19,932 nt of DNA, from positions 1 to 19,932 of the forward strand of contig DALTWK010000017.1 in assembly GCA_029987115.1 (NCBI GenBank), written 5' to 3'. Below the pieces are notes generated by a model. The model searched no databases and was not told the origin of the DNA. It worked only from the letters and a program-made list of their open reading frames with translations. Made by a program: the position numbers and the translations under genes. This DNA is from Methanocorpusculum sp. (GTDB lineage Archaea > Halobacteriota > Methanomicrobia > Methanomicrobiales > Methanocorpusculaceae). Positions 6,279 through 13,797 of the stretch are shown in pieces; within the stretch, counting starts at the first letter, position 1; each line of letters starts with the position of its first letter.

Positions 6279-7419
6279 CGCAAAACCGGTACAGAGTTTC
6301 TATCAGCTCATTCCGGTCCCGGAACAGCTCAGAGGAGAACTCTTTGTAAAAGTGTTCTCGGAACCGTCGATGCTGCAGCCGACCGAAGAAGATGTGGACC
6401 GATGGAATCTCGCCCATTCGTGGTGTGCAGAAGAAACGCTGGAAACCTATCATGCAAAACTGAAGCAGGTGAGCGGGAAGTACGGCGATCCCTCGTACCG
6501 GTTTTCTGCCGGGGCGATTGATGCATACCGTTCCGACACGCGGCATCTCGGGAACTACGGAGTAACGCCGGTGACGCTTACCATTATTGATGCCGACAAT
6601 ATCGATGAACTGGAGTCGCGGTACCGGCTGCTTTCCCGGCTTCCCGAAACGTTCTTGGTAAAAAGCGGACGGGAAAACGGGAAAGGCCGCCACATCTATC
6701 TGAAGGTGACGGATATCCCTGACGACAACCCCTACCGGAAAGACAAGATTGTGTTTGCCGGTGATTTAGGGGATGTCCGGTTCCCGGGTCATGTATCCTA
6801 TGTCATCGGTCCCTATTCCCTGCATCCCGACGGAGCACGGTATCTTCCGGAAAACAATCTTCCTGCCGCAGAGATCAGCTATTCCGACTTCATCGACATT
6901 ATCAAAGATATTCCGGTACAGAAAAAAGACCGGACGGTCAGTACGGAAATGGCTGATCTGCGGAAACGTGCCGAGCGGAAAGCGGCGTATTCCGGCGGCA
7001 GTGTCTGGTTCGATATGATTGCAGAGTACAACAACGGAAACGCGGTAGAAGCGTATCTCCCGCCGGGATATGTGCAGTCAGGTTCCCGCTGGAAATCGCC
7101 TGATGCCAAGAAATCAAGCGGGGCAGGGATTCTGCTCAAAGCCGACCGCGACGGCGTGCTCAAGCTGAAATGCTTCCACACCGATGACCGGCTCTTAAAC
7201 ACCGATACGCTGACCGGGACCTATGACCTTCTGGTGAAATCGGAAGGAGAGAAAGAGGCGCAGAAGACGGTAATCGAGTATGTGAAACAGCATCATCCTG
7301 ATCTGTATCAGAAGTTTATAAACGAGCGGAGAGTTTACCGGACCGGACAGTACTGTGAAGAGCACCGGAGAAAACGTGCCGCAATCCCGGGAAATCCCCT
7401 GGAGGGACGCCGTGAATAA
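6262..7419 (+). CDS. Prim-Pol (AEP-superfamily) DNA primase/polymerase
   Basis: This 385-residue protein has an archaeo-eukaryotic primase-like Prim-Pol core. The metal-binding pair is in TLTIIDADNIDEL (Asp110 and Asp112), followed by KSGRENGKGRHIYLKV with His144, a third acidic site DLGDVRF (Asp171), and VIGPYSLHPDGARY, the usual 'PpSxHPsG' nucleotide-binding stretch. It should make primers and perhaps extend them during element replication. ATG6262 with GGAGG eleven bases upstream is preferred. An in-frame ATG at 6124 would lie inside the preceding gene. The C-terminal ~130 residues are unassigned and may link to the helicase. The next gene starts within its last codons, so primase and helicase are translated together as separate chains. 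Confidence 0.82.
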   Translation: MRSPTDAKPVQSFYQLIPVPEQLRGELFVKVFSEPSMLQPTEEDVDRWNLAHSWCAEETLETYHAKLKQVSGKYGDPSYRFSAGAIDAYRSDTRHLGNYGVTPVTLTIIDADNIDELESRYRLLSRLPETFLVKSGRENGKGRHIYLKVTDIPDDNPYRKDKIVFAGDLGDVRFPGHVSYVIGPYSLHPDGARYLPENNLPAAEISYSDFIDIIKDIPVQKKDRTVSTEMADLRKRAERKAAYSGGSVWFDMIAEYNNGNAVEAYLPPGYVQSGSRWKSPDAKKSSGAGILLKADRDGVLKLKCFHTDDRLLNTDTLTGTYDLLVKSEGEKEAQKTVIEYVKQHHPDLYQKFINERRVYRTGQYCEEHRRKRAAIPGNPLEGRRE

Positions 7420-8944
7420 CGAAGAACTGCCGCCGGTTCCGGACGCAATTGCCTACCCGGAACAGGAACTGTCCGATGAAGACTTCTCATCCGTGTTCGA
7501 AGAGGCGAAGGTGAGCGGACTTCTGGTGAAACGGCCGTCTCCTCTGCTGCTGGCGGACCAAATCTGTTCCCGGTTCTTCCCGGTAACCTTCAAAGGCCAG
7601 CTGTATCTGTTCAACCCGAATACCCATCTGTACTATGAGGATACCGGAACGGTCAAGCAGTGGGTACGCACGATTCTCACAAAAGCCGAGAACCGCGACG
7701 AGTTTACGCTTCCTCCGGCACAGAAATGGGATTCAACCGTGCGGGATGTGCATGCTCTTGTGTCGTACTCCCGTGTCCTGGAAGGCAAAGTTTACCCGTT
7801 CAACTGCTACAGCGGATACCCTGCGGAAAACTGCGTGATTTCCTTTGCTGATGACGGGACTGTCTCTGCCGAACCCTATACCCATCTGATGAAATTCACC
7901 CGGAAAACACCGGTTGTCTACAACCCGTCTGCAGATACCAGACCGGTTGTTTCCGTTCTTCAGTCATGGATGCCGGGACATGACGATTCCGGAAATCCTC
8001 TCTATGAATGGCTGCTGCAGATTCCTGCTCAGGCGATAATCCAGTCGTTTCCCGGGATTACCCCGTTCAAAAAGGCGTATCTGATGCTGGGAAAACCGAA
8101 TGCCGGAAAGTCTTCCTACTACAATCTGCTGCAGCTGTTCTTCGGAGAGAAGAACTGCGGGACATTCATGCTGCACGAGTTCAGCGATAATTTCATTGTA
8201 GCAGAACTGCCGGGTAAGTTCCTGAACAACGGAGACGACCTGCCGTTCATCAGGATAGAAGCAAGCAACAAGTTCAAGGCATTGACGGGAAAGCGGTACA
8301 TGACAGTGAATCCGAAGTTCGGGAAACCATACGAAGCGCAGATTACTGCCGTACAGACATTCTCGGCAAACTATCCGCCGGAACTCGCATCCACCCTGAT
8401 AACCGACGACGGATGGTGGGACCGGTGGGTGGTTCTGGTGTTTGCCGGGGTGTTCGAGAAAGATCCGACCTGGGAGAAACGGACGTTTACCCGGGTGTTT
8501 CTGGAAGGGTTTTTTCTGCTTGTTATTCGGGAAGTGCAGAAGATCATCCGGAACAGCTGCCGCCTCTGTATGGTGCAGGATAAAGAACAGGTGCGTGATA
8601 CCTGGGTGTGCAACCTGAAACTCCTCCATGAATTCATCGACCGGTATGTCGAAAAGACCGACGACAACGAGCATTACATCGCAAAAGAGGATTTCCTGGC
8701 AACTCTTCAGGAATGGGGACAGGACTACATGGAAGTCCCGGTCGGTATGCAGCGGTCTGAAATGATGAAACAGCTGCCTCTGTCTCCCCGGTCGCTTACC
8801 AGTGCCTTAAGCCTCGAAGGGATTTACCCGAAACAGATAGCCGACAAAACCCGTCCGTACTTCAATATTACCTGGAAAAAATCCATCATAAACTTCCTGT
8901 GGGTTCATAAGAGCCGTTCCAAGTGCGGCCCTGTGAAAAAATGA
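7412..8944 (+). CDS. Superfamily 3 (D5/P4-like) replicative helicase
   Basis: This 510-residue protein has Walker A LGKPNAGKSS (about 227-235), Walker B NNGDDLP (Asp275-Asp276), motif C/sensor TFSANYPPE (Asn320) and an arginine-finger region WWDRWVVLVF (Arg338). The N-terminal ~200 residues resemble the D5-type region before SF3 helicases. The C-terminal ~130 residues probably form a DNA-binding winged helix. It should form a ring that unwinds the origin, working with the Prim-Pol just upstream. GTG7412 is chosen because GGAGGG (7401-7406) sits just before it, while ATG7355 has no site. It overlaps the primase by eight bases. The repeat block directly after its stop is the candidate origin. 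Confidence 0.85.
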   Translation: MNNEELPPVPDAIAYPEQELSDEDFSSVFEEAKVSGLLVKRPSPLLLADQICSRFFPVTFKGQLYLFNPNTHLYYEDTGTVKQWVRTILTKAENRDEFTLPPAQKWDSTVRDVHALVSYSRVLEGKVYPFNCYSGYPAENCVISFADDGTVSAEPYTHLMKFTRKTPVVYNPSADTRPVVSVLQSWMPGHDDSGNPLYEWLLQIPAQAIIQSFPGITPFKKAYLMLGKPNAGKSSYYNLLQLFFGEKNCGTFMLHEFSDNFIVAELPGKFLNNGDDLPFIRIEASNKFKALTGKRYMTVNPKFGKPYEAQITAVQTFSANYPPELASTLITDDGWWDRWVVLVFAGVFEKDPTWEKRTFTRVFLEGFFLLVIREVQKIIRNSCRLCMVQDKEQVRDTWVCNLKLLHEFIDRYVEKTDDNEHYIAKEDFLATLQEWGQDYMEVPVGMQRSEMMKQLPLSPRSLTSALSLEGIYPKQIADKTRPYFNITWKKSIINFLWVHKSRSKCGPVKK

Positions 8945-9061
8945 ATTCCCATCTTCCCATTATTTTTTCGAAATACGCACGCGTGAGAATATCATTCCCA
9001 TCTTCCCATTATTTTTTCGAAATACGCACACACGCGAGAATATCATTCCCATTATCCCACG
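8945..9061 (+). repeat. Tandem direct repeats (iteron-like)
   Basis: A 36-base unit starting ATTCCCATCTTCCCAT is identical at 8945-8980 and 8994-9029. Both copies continue into GAGAATATC, giving periods of 49 and 51 bases, and a third partial copy starts at 9045. The block begins one base after the helicase stop. It looks like an initiator-binding array. Confidence 0.75.
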
Positions 9062-9138
9062 AAATTATCTATTAACCGCAGAAAGAGTAGTTTTGTCTCG
9101 CGTGTGTGCGTATTTCGAAAAAATAATGGGAAGACGGG
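8997..9138. other. 42-bp inverted repeat, putative replication origin
   Basis: The second direct repeat (8997-9038) is matched by an inverted copy at 9097-9138 with 41 of 42 bases complementary, around a 58-base AT-rich loop. The arms carry alternating CGCACACACGCG and A/T runs that melt easily. Beside an SF3 helicase gene with tandem repeats, the likeliest role is the element's replication origin. A terminator role is less likely given the size, and the stem ends in no T-run. A MITE-like repeat is an alternative. Confidence 0.6.
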
Positions 9139-9176
9139 AAAGCCGACATACAATCTAATCATAACCCCCGTCGCAG

Positions 9177-9692
9177 ACTAGAGCATAGTATTGTGCTCAT
9201 GAATCCTGATTACCCCAGGGGTATCTGATACGTTCATCAGAACAAGATCCATGCGGGTCGTGCCCGCCGTACCCCGTCTCCGAAAGGAGAAGGAATTATC
9301 AAATGTTATCGTACATGAGAAATTCCGGCATAATCGCCTGGGAGGTGGCCTAACCCTCCTATGGGATACTACACACCAAAGTTAAACCTCTAATTTAGAG
9401 TTGTTGCCGGTAGCTCAGATGGTAGAGCGTAATGTCGCAGGTTCGAGTCCTGCCCGGTAATATGGTGGCCTGCATCGGCACGAAGAAAATAGAACATGCG
9501 GGATTTTGCTATGACGCTCTCTCAGGCGGCATCAGAAGTTTTGCCTGCATTCCTGACACGTATTCATATCAGCTGTACATTGTGCCTGTTTCATGTGACA
9601 TACCTCTCCATATCTGAACCCATACAAGCCTGAGCATACAATAGCACTCTCAATTAAGCTGAACACCGGGGTGCAAGTCCCCGAAGTGCATT
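9177..9692 (+). ncRNA. Structured non-coding region between helicase and terminase
   Basis: No credible gene lies in this stretch. It is dense with stem-loops in plus-strand sense. They include GAGCA/TGCTC (9181-9198), TACCC/GGGTA (9211-9223), GCGGG/CCCGC (9253-9267), TCTCC-GAAA-GGAGA with a GNRA loop (9277-9290) and GGAGG/CCTCC (9341-9359). CTCTA/TAGAG (9388-9400) comes next, then the tRNA-like body at 9404-9460, CAGGC/GCCTG (9523-9547) and CGGGG/CCCCG inside GCACT/AGTGC (9644-9689). Such a series suggests one or more structured RNAs of up to about 500 nt. Large ornate phage RNAs such as GOLLD and ROOL, often near tRNAs, are possible analogues, but no family is claimed. A packaging RNA or a leader acting on the terminase gene is also possible. 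Confidence 0.5.
9404..9460 (+). tRNA. tRNA-like element lacking the anticodon arm
   Basis: Every part of a tRNA except the anticodon arm is present: acceptor TTGCCGG pairing CCGGTAA (one G-U), bases TA, D-arm GCTC-AGATGGTA-GAGC with the usual GG, G26, then only TAATGTC. A textbook T-arm follows (GCAGG-TTCGAGT-CCTGC). Normally about 22 bases separate G26 from the T-stem; here there are seven. No CCA is encoded. It cannot decode, so it is either a tRNA scarred by a precise deletion or a tRNA mimic within a larger RNA. The body contains canonical TTCGA and an intact acceptor, so tRNA-processing enzymes could still recognise it. Confidence 0.6.
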
Positions 9693-9715
9693 CAATTGCA
9701 TAAAACCACATAAAA

Positions 9716-10102
9716 ATGAAATCTAAAGCTGAAGTAAATAAACGGAAACAGAAAGCATACGAACTGCGGCTGCTTGGTCACTCGCAGGAAGAGATTGCAC
9801 AGATTCTGAAGGTTGATCAGACCACTGTATCACGCTATTTTGATGTCGAGCCGACTGATCACATGACCAAGGAAAAGCACAGCGAGTATGTGGATCTGAT
9901 GGTCCAGCGTCTCGACAAGCTGCTCTCGGTTGCCATGAAGCAGGCAATCGATGACGGAAGTTTACCGGCTGTCGACCGCGTTATCCGCCTGGAAGAACGC
10001 AGAGCCAAACTCCTCGGTCTTGATGCGCCGGTCAGACAGGATATCGGTGTTGCCGGACCGAAGGTGATTACTATTATCGACGATATCGGGAGGGAGGAAT
10101 GA
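9716..10102 (+). CDS. terS: Terminase small subunit (probable)
   Basis: This 128-residue protein has an N-terminal helix-turn-helix (residues ~10-45: KAYELRLLGHSQEEIAQILK then QTTVSRYF), the DNA-recognition fold expected of small terminases. A central helical part includes RVIRLEERRAKLLGLDAP, a stretch common in TerS-like proteins. It should recognise the packaging site and recruit the large subunit encoded immediately downstream (ATGA overlap). No Shine-Dalgarno precedes ATG9716; CATAAAAATG suggests a leaderless start or control by the structured RNA just upstream. A plain HTH regulator is the alternative, but its position strongly favours TerS. Confidence 0.72.
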   Translation: MKSKAEVNKRKQKAYELRLLGHSQEEIAQILKVDQTTVSRYFDVEPTDHMTKEKHSEYVDLMVQRLDKLLSVAMKQAIDDGSLPAVDRVIRLEERRAKLLGLDAPVRQDIGVAGPKVITIIDDIGREE

Positions 10103-11388
10103 CGCAGGAACAGCGGCTTTCCGCACTCATCCAGCCGGCGTTCCATGAAACGTTTCGAAACATCATCGACGGCAGCTATACCACGATTGTTGAAGAAGGG
10201 GGACGTAACTCCGGCAAGTCCACGATTATTTCACTTGCGCTGATTTACCGGCTCTCCAGTCCGCTGTACCCGCCGGTGAACGCTCTCGTTCTGCGAAAAG
10301 TTGGAGAAACGCTGCGGGAATCCGTGTTTGAGCAGCTGAAGGAAGCTGTCGGCATGCTGGGCATGGATGATGTCTGGGAGTTCCGCGAGGCGCCGCTTTC
10401 GATGCACAACATACAGACCGGGGCACGCATCATCTTCCGCGGGGCAGACAAACCGGAGAAGATCAAGTCCATCAAGACCTCGAAGATTCCGCTCGGCATT
10501 CTCTGGATTGAAGAGCTTGCCGAGTTCCGCACCGAAGAGGAGCTGGACACGATTGTGCAGTCGGTCATCCGTGCTGAGCTTCCTTGCGGCATGCAGTACC
10601 GCCTCATCTACTCGTTCAACCCGCCGAAGAGAAAGCAGCACTGGACCAACCGGAAGTTCAAGACGCAGTTTCTTCCGCCGTCGACGGTTGTTCATCACAG
10701 CACCTACCGCGACAATCCGTATCTTTCGAAAGAAGCGCTGGAAGAGATTGCTTTTGCGAAAGTGCACAACCCGGTCAAATACCGCTGGGTGTTTGAAGGC
10801 GAGACTGTTGACGGCGGCGTGGTGCCGTTCGGCAATCTGGAGTTCCGTGCTGTTTCGGACGAAGAAATCGGAAGGTTCGACAACATCCGGCAGGGACTGG
10901 ACTGGGGGTATGCGGCAGACCCGCTTGCCATTGTTATCTGCCAGTATGACCGGACGCGGAAGCGGCTCTACGTGTTTGACGAGCTCTACGGCGTGAAAAT
11001 CTCGAATGAATCTGCAGCAGCGTGGCTTCGGGACCGCGGGTATCACCGGACGCTGACCACCGCCGACTCCGCCGAGCCGAAGTCGATTGATGAACTCCGG
11101 CTGCACGGCGTCCGGATTACCGGGGCTGTCAAAGGCAAGGGGTCGGTTGAATCCGGCGAGAAGTGGCTTGACGAACTGGACGCGATTGTAATTGATCCGG
11201 TTCGCTGTCCGAACACGGCACGCGAGTTCGAGAACGCATCGTACGCGGTGGATAGAGACGGAAAAACGCTGGACCGGATTGAAGACAAAGACAACCACAC
11301 AATTGACGCCGTTCGCTACGCCGTTGAATCCGAGATCGGCAGACGGCGGATGGCGCAACCGGCATTTATTATGGGAGGAAGATTATGA
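10099..11388 (+). CDS. terL: Terminase large subunit, PBSX type
   Basis: This 429-residue packaging motor and nuclease has Walker A GRNSGKST (35-42), Walker B GILWIEELAEF (Glu138 and Glu139) and coupling region YSFNPPKRKQHW. The RNase H-like nuclease follows with GLDWGYAADP (Asp268), TTADSAEPKSI (Asp323) and NHTIDAVRYAVE (Asp403). ATP hydrolysis drives DNA into the prohead and the nuclease cuts concatemers. The length is normal for the PBSX family. GGGAGGGAGG precedes the ATG, which overlaps the terS stop, and the gene overlaps the portal by four bases. A 375-codon open frame lies antisense to it, produced by the GC-rich codon pattern. The family identification is firm and the gene appears intact. 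Confidence 0.93.
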   Translation: MTQEQRLSALIQPAFHETFRNIIDGSYTTIVEEGGRNSGKSTIISLALIYRLSSPLYPPVNALVLRKVGETLRESVFEQLKEAVGMLGMDDVWEFREAPLSMHNIQTGARIIFRGADKPEKIKSIKTSKIPLGILWIEELAEFRTEEELDTIVQSVIRAELPCGMQYRLIYSFNPPKRKQHWTNRKFKTQFLPPSTVVHHSTYRDNPYLSKEALEEIAFAKVHNPVKYRWVFEGETVDGGVVPFGNLEFRAVSDEEIGRFDNIRQGLDWGYAADPLAIVICQYDRTRKRLYVFDELYGVKISNESAAAWLRDRGYHRTLTTADSAEPKSIDELRLHGVRITGAVKGKGSVESGEKWLDELDAIVIDPVRCPNTAREFENASYAVDRDGKTLDRIEDKDNHTIDAVRYAVESEIGRRRMAQPAFIMGGRL

Positions 11389-12593
11389 AGACACAACGGG
11401 CAGACGGCATAACCTGCGTTGCGGCACGCTGGGGGGAAGCCCCCGACAAAGTTACGGCGGAGAACATTCCGCGGTTCCAGACGAACATCCACTACTGTGA
11501 AGCAGTCAACAATCTGTCAGCGCAGGTGTTTTCCTCCTATCCGGAAATCTGGGTGACGGATGCGTCAGGGGAAGAGGATGCATCTCTCACAGAACTGGTG
11601 CGAAAGCAGTTCGCATCTCTGGACTGCTTTGAGAAGATGCAGTTTGTTTTAGCTGATGTGTACGGCTACGGGGCGTCGCTTTTTTCCGTCGGCATCGGCC
11701 GCATCGACGGTCAGTACGCAATCACGGAAATCCGTCATCTGCCGTGCATGTCGTTTGCGTTTCTGCCGAGGGGGGCATCTTTCAATGCGAATATTGTCAA
11801 TCCTCTGCTGCCGGGAATTATTGTAACGGAGAGCGGGGAAGTTGAGGTGTGGCAGACCAATCTGCAGACGTTTTCCCAGGAGCGTTTGTCTAATGTGACG
11901 ATAGTCCGCTTTCCGGGATCTCCGGCGCCGTCGGGTTCTGCGTACATGTACCCGGTGTATCATATCATCTCACTTTTGGAGTATGCAAACAAAGCCAAGA
12001 TGCAGCAGCTGAACCGTGTCGGCGTTCCGGTGCTGCTGCCGAAGGTTTCCGACTCGGTTGACGGTTCTGATTTAGCGTATCTGGACCGGTGGGCACGGCA
12101 GTTCGTTCGCGGATGGGGCAAGGATTCGGTCGGTCTGGTTCCGCCGGGAATTGAGTTTCCTGCGCTGAACTTCAGAGAGAACACGCTGGCACGCGACGCA
12201 GAAGAACAGTGGGTTTCGTGGATTCACTCGTACATGAACCCGATGCGGCAGATGCAGTCGACCGGCGGTCTCGGCACATCGGATGCCGGCCGCATGGAGA
12301 TGTTTGCCGGTTTTATTACGTCGCGGCAGATTCTCTGCGAGTCGTGGCTGGAAAAAGAGTTCGGGAAGGTTCTGGCGTACAACGGCTACGAGGGGTATTC
12401 CGTGCACATTCAGCTTCGCCGTCCTTCGGTGGACAAGTCGGCGGTCCGGTTATCCTATCTGCAGGAGATGCATGATGTGATGACAGCTGAAGAGCGCCGG
12501 AACAATGCGACTGACATTCTGGAACTGAAAGAGAACACGCCGTCGCTGCTGGCGGAACTTCGCAGCGGGTTATCTTTGGAGGACAAATCATGA
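11385..12593 (+). CDS. Portal protein
   Basis: This 402-residue protein has the look of SPP1/HK97-like portals. An N-terminal region with ENIPRFQTNIHYCEAVNN leads to the beta-rich core (EKMQFVLADVYGYGASLFSVGI, then IRHLPCMSFAFLPRG). Next is YMYPVYHIISLLEYANKAKM, a portal-like helical segment. The C-terminal part includes TSRQILCESWLEKEFGKVL. Twelve copies would form the DNA entry ring of the capsid and dock the terminase. It is slightly shorter than many portals. GGGAGGAAG precedes the ATG and the gene overlaps terL by ATGA. Normally scaffold, protease and capsid genes follow; here only one small gene does. Confidence 0.8.
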   Translation: MKTQRADGITCVAARWGEAPDKVTAENIPRFQTNIHYCEAVNNLSAQVFSSYPEIWVTDASGEEDASLTELVRKQFASLDCFEKMQFVLADVYGYGASLFSVGIGRIDGQYAITEIRHLPCMSFAFLPRGASFNANIVNPLLPGIIVTESGEVEVWQTNLQTFSQERLSNVTIVRFPGSPAPSGSAYMYPVYHIISLLEYANKAKMQQLNRVGVPVLLPKVSDSVDGSDLAYLDRWARQFVRGWGKDSVGLVPPGIEFPALNFRENTLARDAEEQWVSWIHSYMNPMRQMQSTGGLGTSDAGRMEMFAGFITSRQILCESWLEKEFGKVLAYNGYEGYSVHIQLRRPSVDKSAVRLSYLQEMHDVMTAEERRNNATDILELKENTPSLLAELRSGLSLEDKS

Positions 12594-12868
12594 CACGGGA
12601 ACGGGCAACACCATTGACAGATGAACAGATTTCGATTATTCGCGGGAATCAGGAGACCATGCTTCCGGCCGACATCAGTCATCTCCCCGGAATGGAAGGA
12701 ACGACCGTGCGGCAGATACGCGAATGTCAGCGGAGAAAACCTGATCTTGACGCCCAGTTTGTCGCCGACACGTTTGAGGCATGGATTGCCCGCGACGGAC
12801 TTCCGGGAAAATTCGCGATTCTGATGCATTATATTCAGTATCTGCGGAGAAAAACGGAAGGGAAGTGA
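12590..12868 (+). CDS. Hypothetical protein after the portal
   Basis: This 92-residue, basic and mostly helical protein has VRQIRECQRRKPDLDAQFVADTF and IARDGLPGKFAILMHYIQYL. It resembles no family I can name. GGAGG precedes the ATG, which overlaps the portal stop. The position corresponds to small head-completion or scaffold-associated genes, but the sequence gives no direct evidence. It is the last plus-strand viral gene and converges on the minus-strand operon 28 bases on. Confidence 0.6.
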   Translation: MTRERATPLTDEQISIIRGNQETMLPADISHLPGMEGTTVRQIRECQRRKPDLDAQFVADTFEAWIARDGLPGKFAILMHYIQYLRRKTEGK

Positions 12869-12896
12869 TTCTGGGCAGGGCCATAACACATTCTCC

Positions 12897-13325
12897 TCAG
12901 CGGGAACGTTTTTTCGGCCTGGTTTTCTTCGGGAACTCCCTGACGTTCCAGGTGAGCTCTGTCCCCTTCAGGTTCATCCGTGTTCTGAGATATTTCATGA
13001 GTTTTCTGGCAACGGCACCTGACTCCACCGACTTTCTGACATTTGCCCCGGTAATGCCTGCCTGCTGCGCCGTATAATATTGTGCGGCGATTGATCTCGG
13101 CAGGAAGTTCCGGAAGGACCAGAAGTTTTTGTCTGATTTTTGGGGCGGTTCTTCAGTTACGGGAATGACGAGCGGGGGGTAATTCGCTCCGTCTCTCACG
13201 GCAAGATACGGAACTCTGCAGTGAATCTCCGGAATGTTCCATACTTTAAGATGGATGAACCGCGGCGGTTCTTCTTCGGTTTCTTTGAACGAAGTAAAGG
13301 AAGACTGCACTGCTTCAGCAGACAT
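12897..13325 (-). CDS. Unknown protein, paralog A of the minus-strand operon
   Basis: This 142-residue protein is clearly related to the next gene upstream: shared elements are CRVPYLAVR versus LTVPYLAYR, PLVIP versus PLDIP, FWSFRNFLPRSIAAQYYTAQ versus RWFRRYLPEYIGFQYYVAE, and SVESGAVARKL versus AIESGQVIRNL. The tail is very basic (FPKKTRPKKRSR), suggesting nucleic-acid contact. It starts 11 bases inside the upstream stop region and ends the operon. No known domain is recognised. It is transcribed against the viral late genes, as accessory cargo often is. Confidence 0.65.
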   Translation of the reverse strand: MSAEAVQSSFTSFKETEEEPPRFIHLKVWNIPEIHCRVPYLAVRDGANYPPLVIPVTEEPPQKSDKNFWSFRNFLPRSIAAQYYTAQQAGITGANVRKSVESGAVARKLMKYLRTRMNLKGTELTWNVREFPKKTRPKKRSR

Positions 13326-13797
13326 CGTGCATCACCGCCGGTACGTAACCCGGTATGATATTCCATGCCGGAAGAGCATTTTTGAATTTCAGTCTGGTTT
13401 CGATTGCCGCCCGCAGGTTTCTGATTACCTGGCCGGACTCAATGGCGGGGACTGAATCGCATCCTTCGAGGTGAATCATCTCTGCAACATAGTACTGGAA
13501 CCCGATGTATTCCGGCAGGTATCTTCGGAACCACCGCATCTTCATATCTTTCCTGAATTTCCAGTCGAGCGGAACGTTGAAGAGGTGTTCCGGGATGTCC
13601 AGCGGCATGTCTCCTTTCTTCGTGCGGTAGGCAAGGTACGGAACCGTAAGGTTCAGTTCTTTTATGAAGACATGCCGGATGACAATCGGTTTTGTTTCAT
13701 CTTCTGCAGCTTCGAAGAAGGTGACCGGCAGCTGCATGGTTTCCTGGTCGCACTGCAGCTGCGCCCGCCGCTGATAGAATTTAATAGATCGGGTCAT
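13315..13797 (-). CDS. Unknown protein, paralog B of the minus-strand operon
   Basis: This 160-residue protein begins MTRSIKFYQRRAQL. ATG13797 has GGAG five bases upstream and is preferred over an in-frame ATG nine codons earlier. It shares the core described for paralog A across ~100 residues: a strand-rich first half ending in PLDIP, an aromatic/basic segment KMRWFRRYLPEYIGFQYY and a C-terminal helical half with IESGQVIRNLRAAIETRLK. Sequence identity is low to moderate, so the duplication is old. It overlaps the upstream gene by 17 bases and the downstream gene by 11. Function is unknown. Confidence 0.65.
   Translation of the reverse strand: MTRSIKFYQRRAQLQCDQETMQLPVTFFEAAEDETKPIVIRHVFIKELNLTVPYLAYRTKKGDMPLDIPEHLFNVPLDWKFRKDMKMRWFRRYLPEYIGFQYYVAEMIHLEGCDSVPAIESGQVIRNLRAAIETRLKFKNALPAWNIIPGYVPAVMHDVC

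Noticed and set aside
8945..9061. Possible CRISPR array
   Set aside because: Only two full repeats exist, and the segments between them are short and nearly identical, not unique spacers.
9432..9617. A 61-codon plus-strand frame within the structured region
   Set aside because: Its first residues (SQVRVLPG) are the translated T-arm of the tRNA-like body, a classic false call, and it has no ribosome site.
9661..9690. Cobalamin riboswitch-like GGTGCAAGTCC
   Set aside because: The B12-box, kissing loop and other core elements are missing. It is only a hairpin whose loop resembles that sequence.
10231..11358. A 375-codon minus-strand frame
   Set aside because: It lies wholly antisense to the well-supported large terminase and is an effect of GC-rich third positions. 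The same applies to the 7964-8674 minus frame and the 10367-10996 plus frame.
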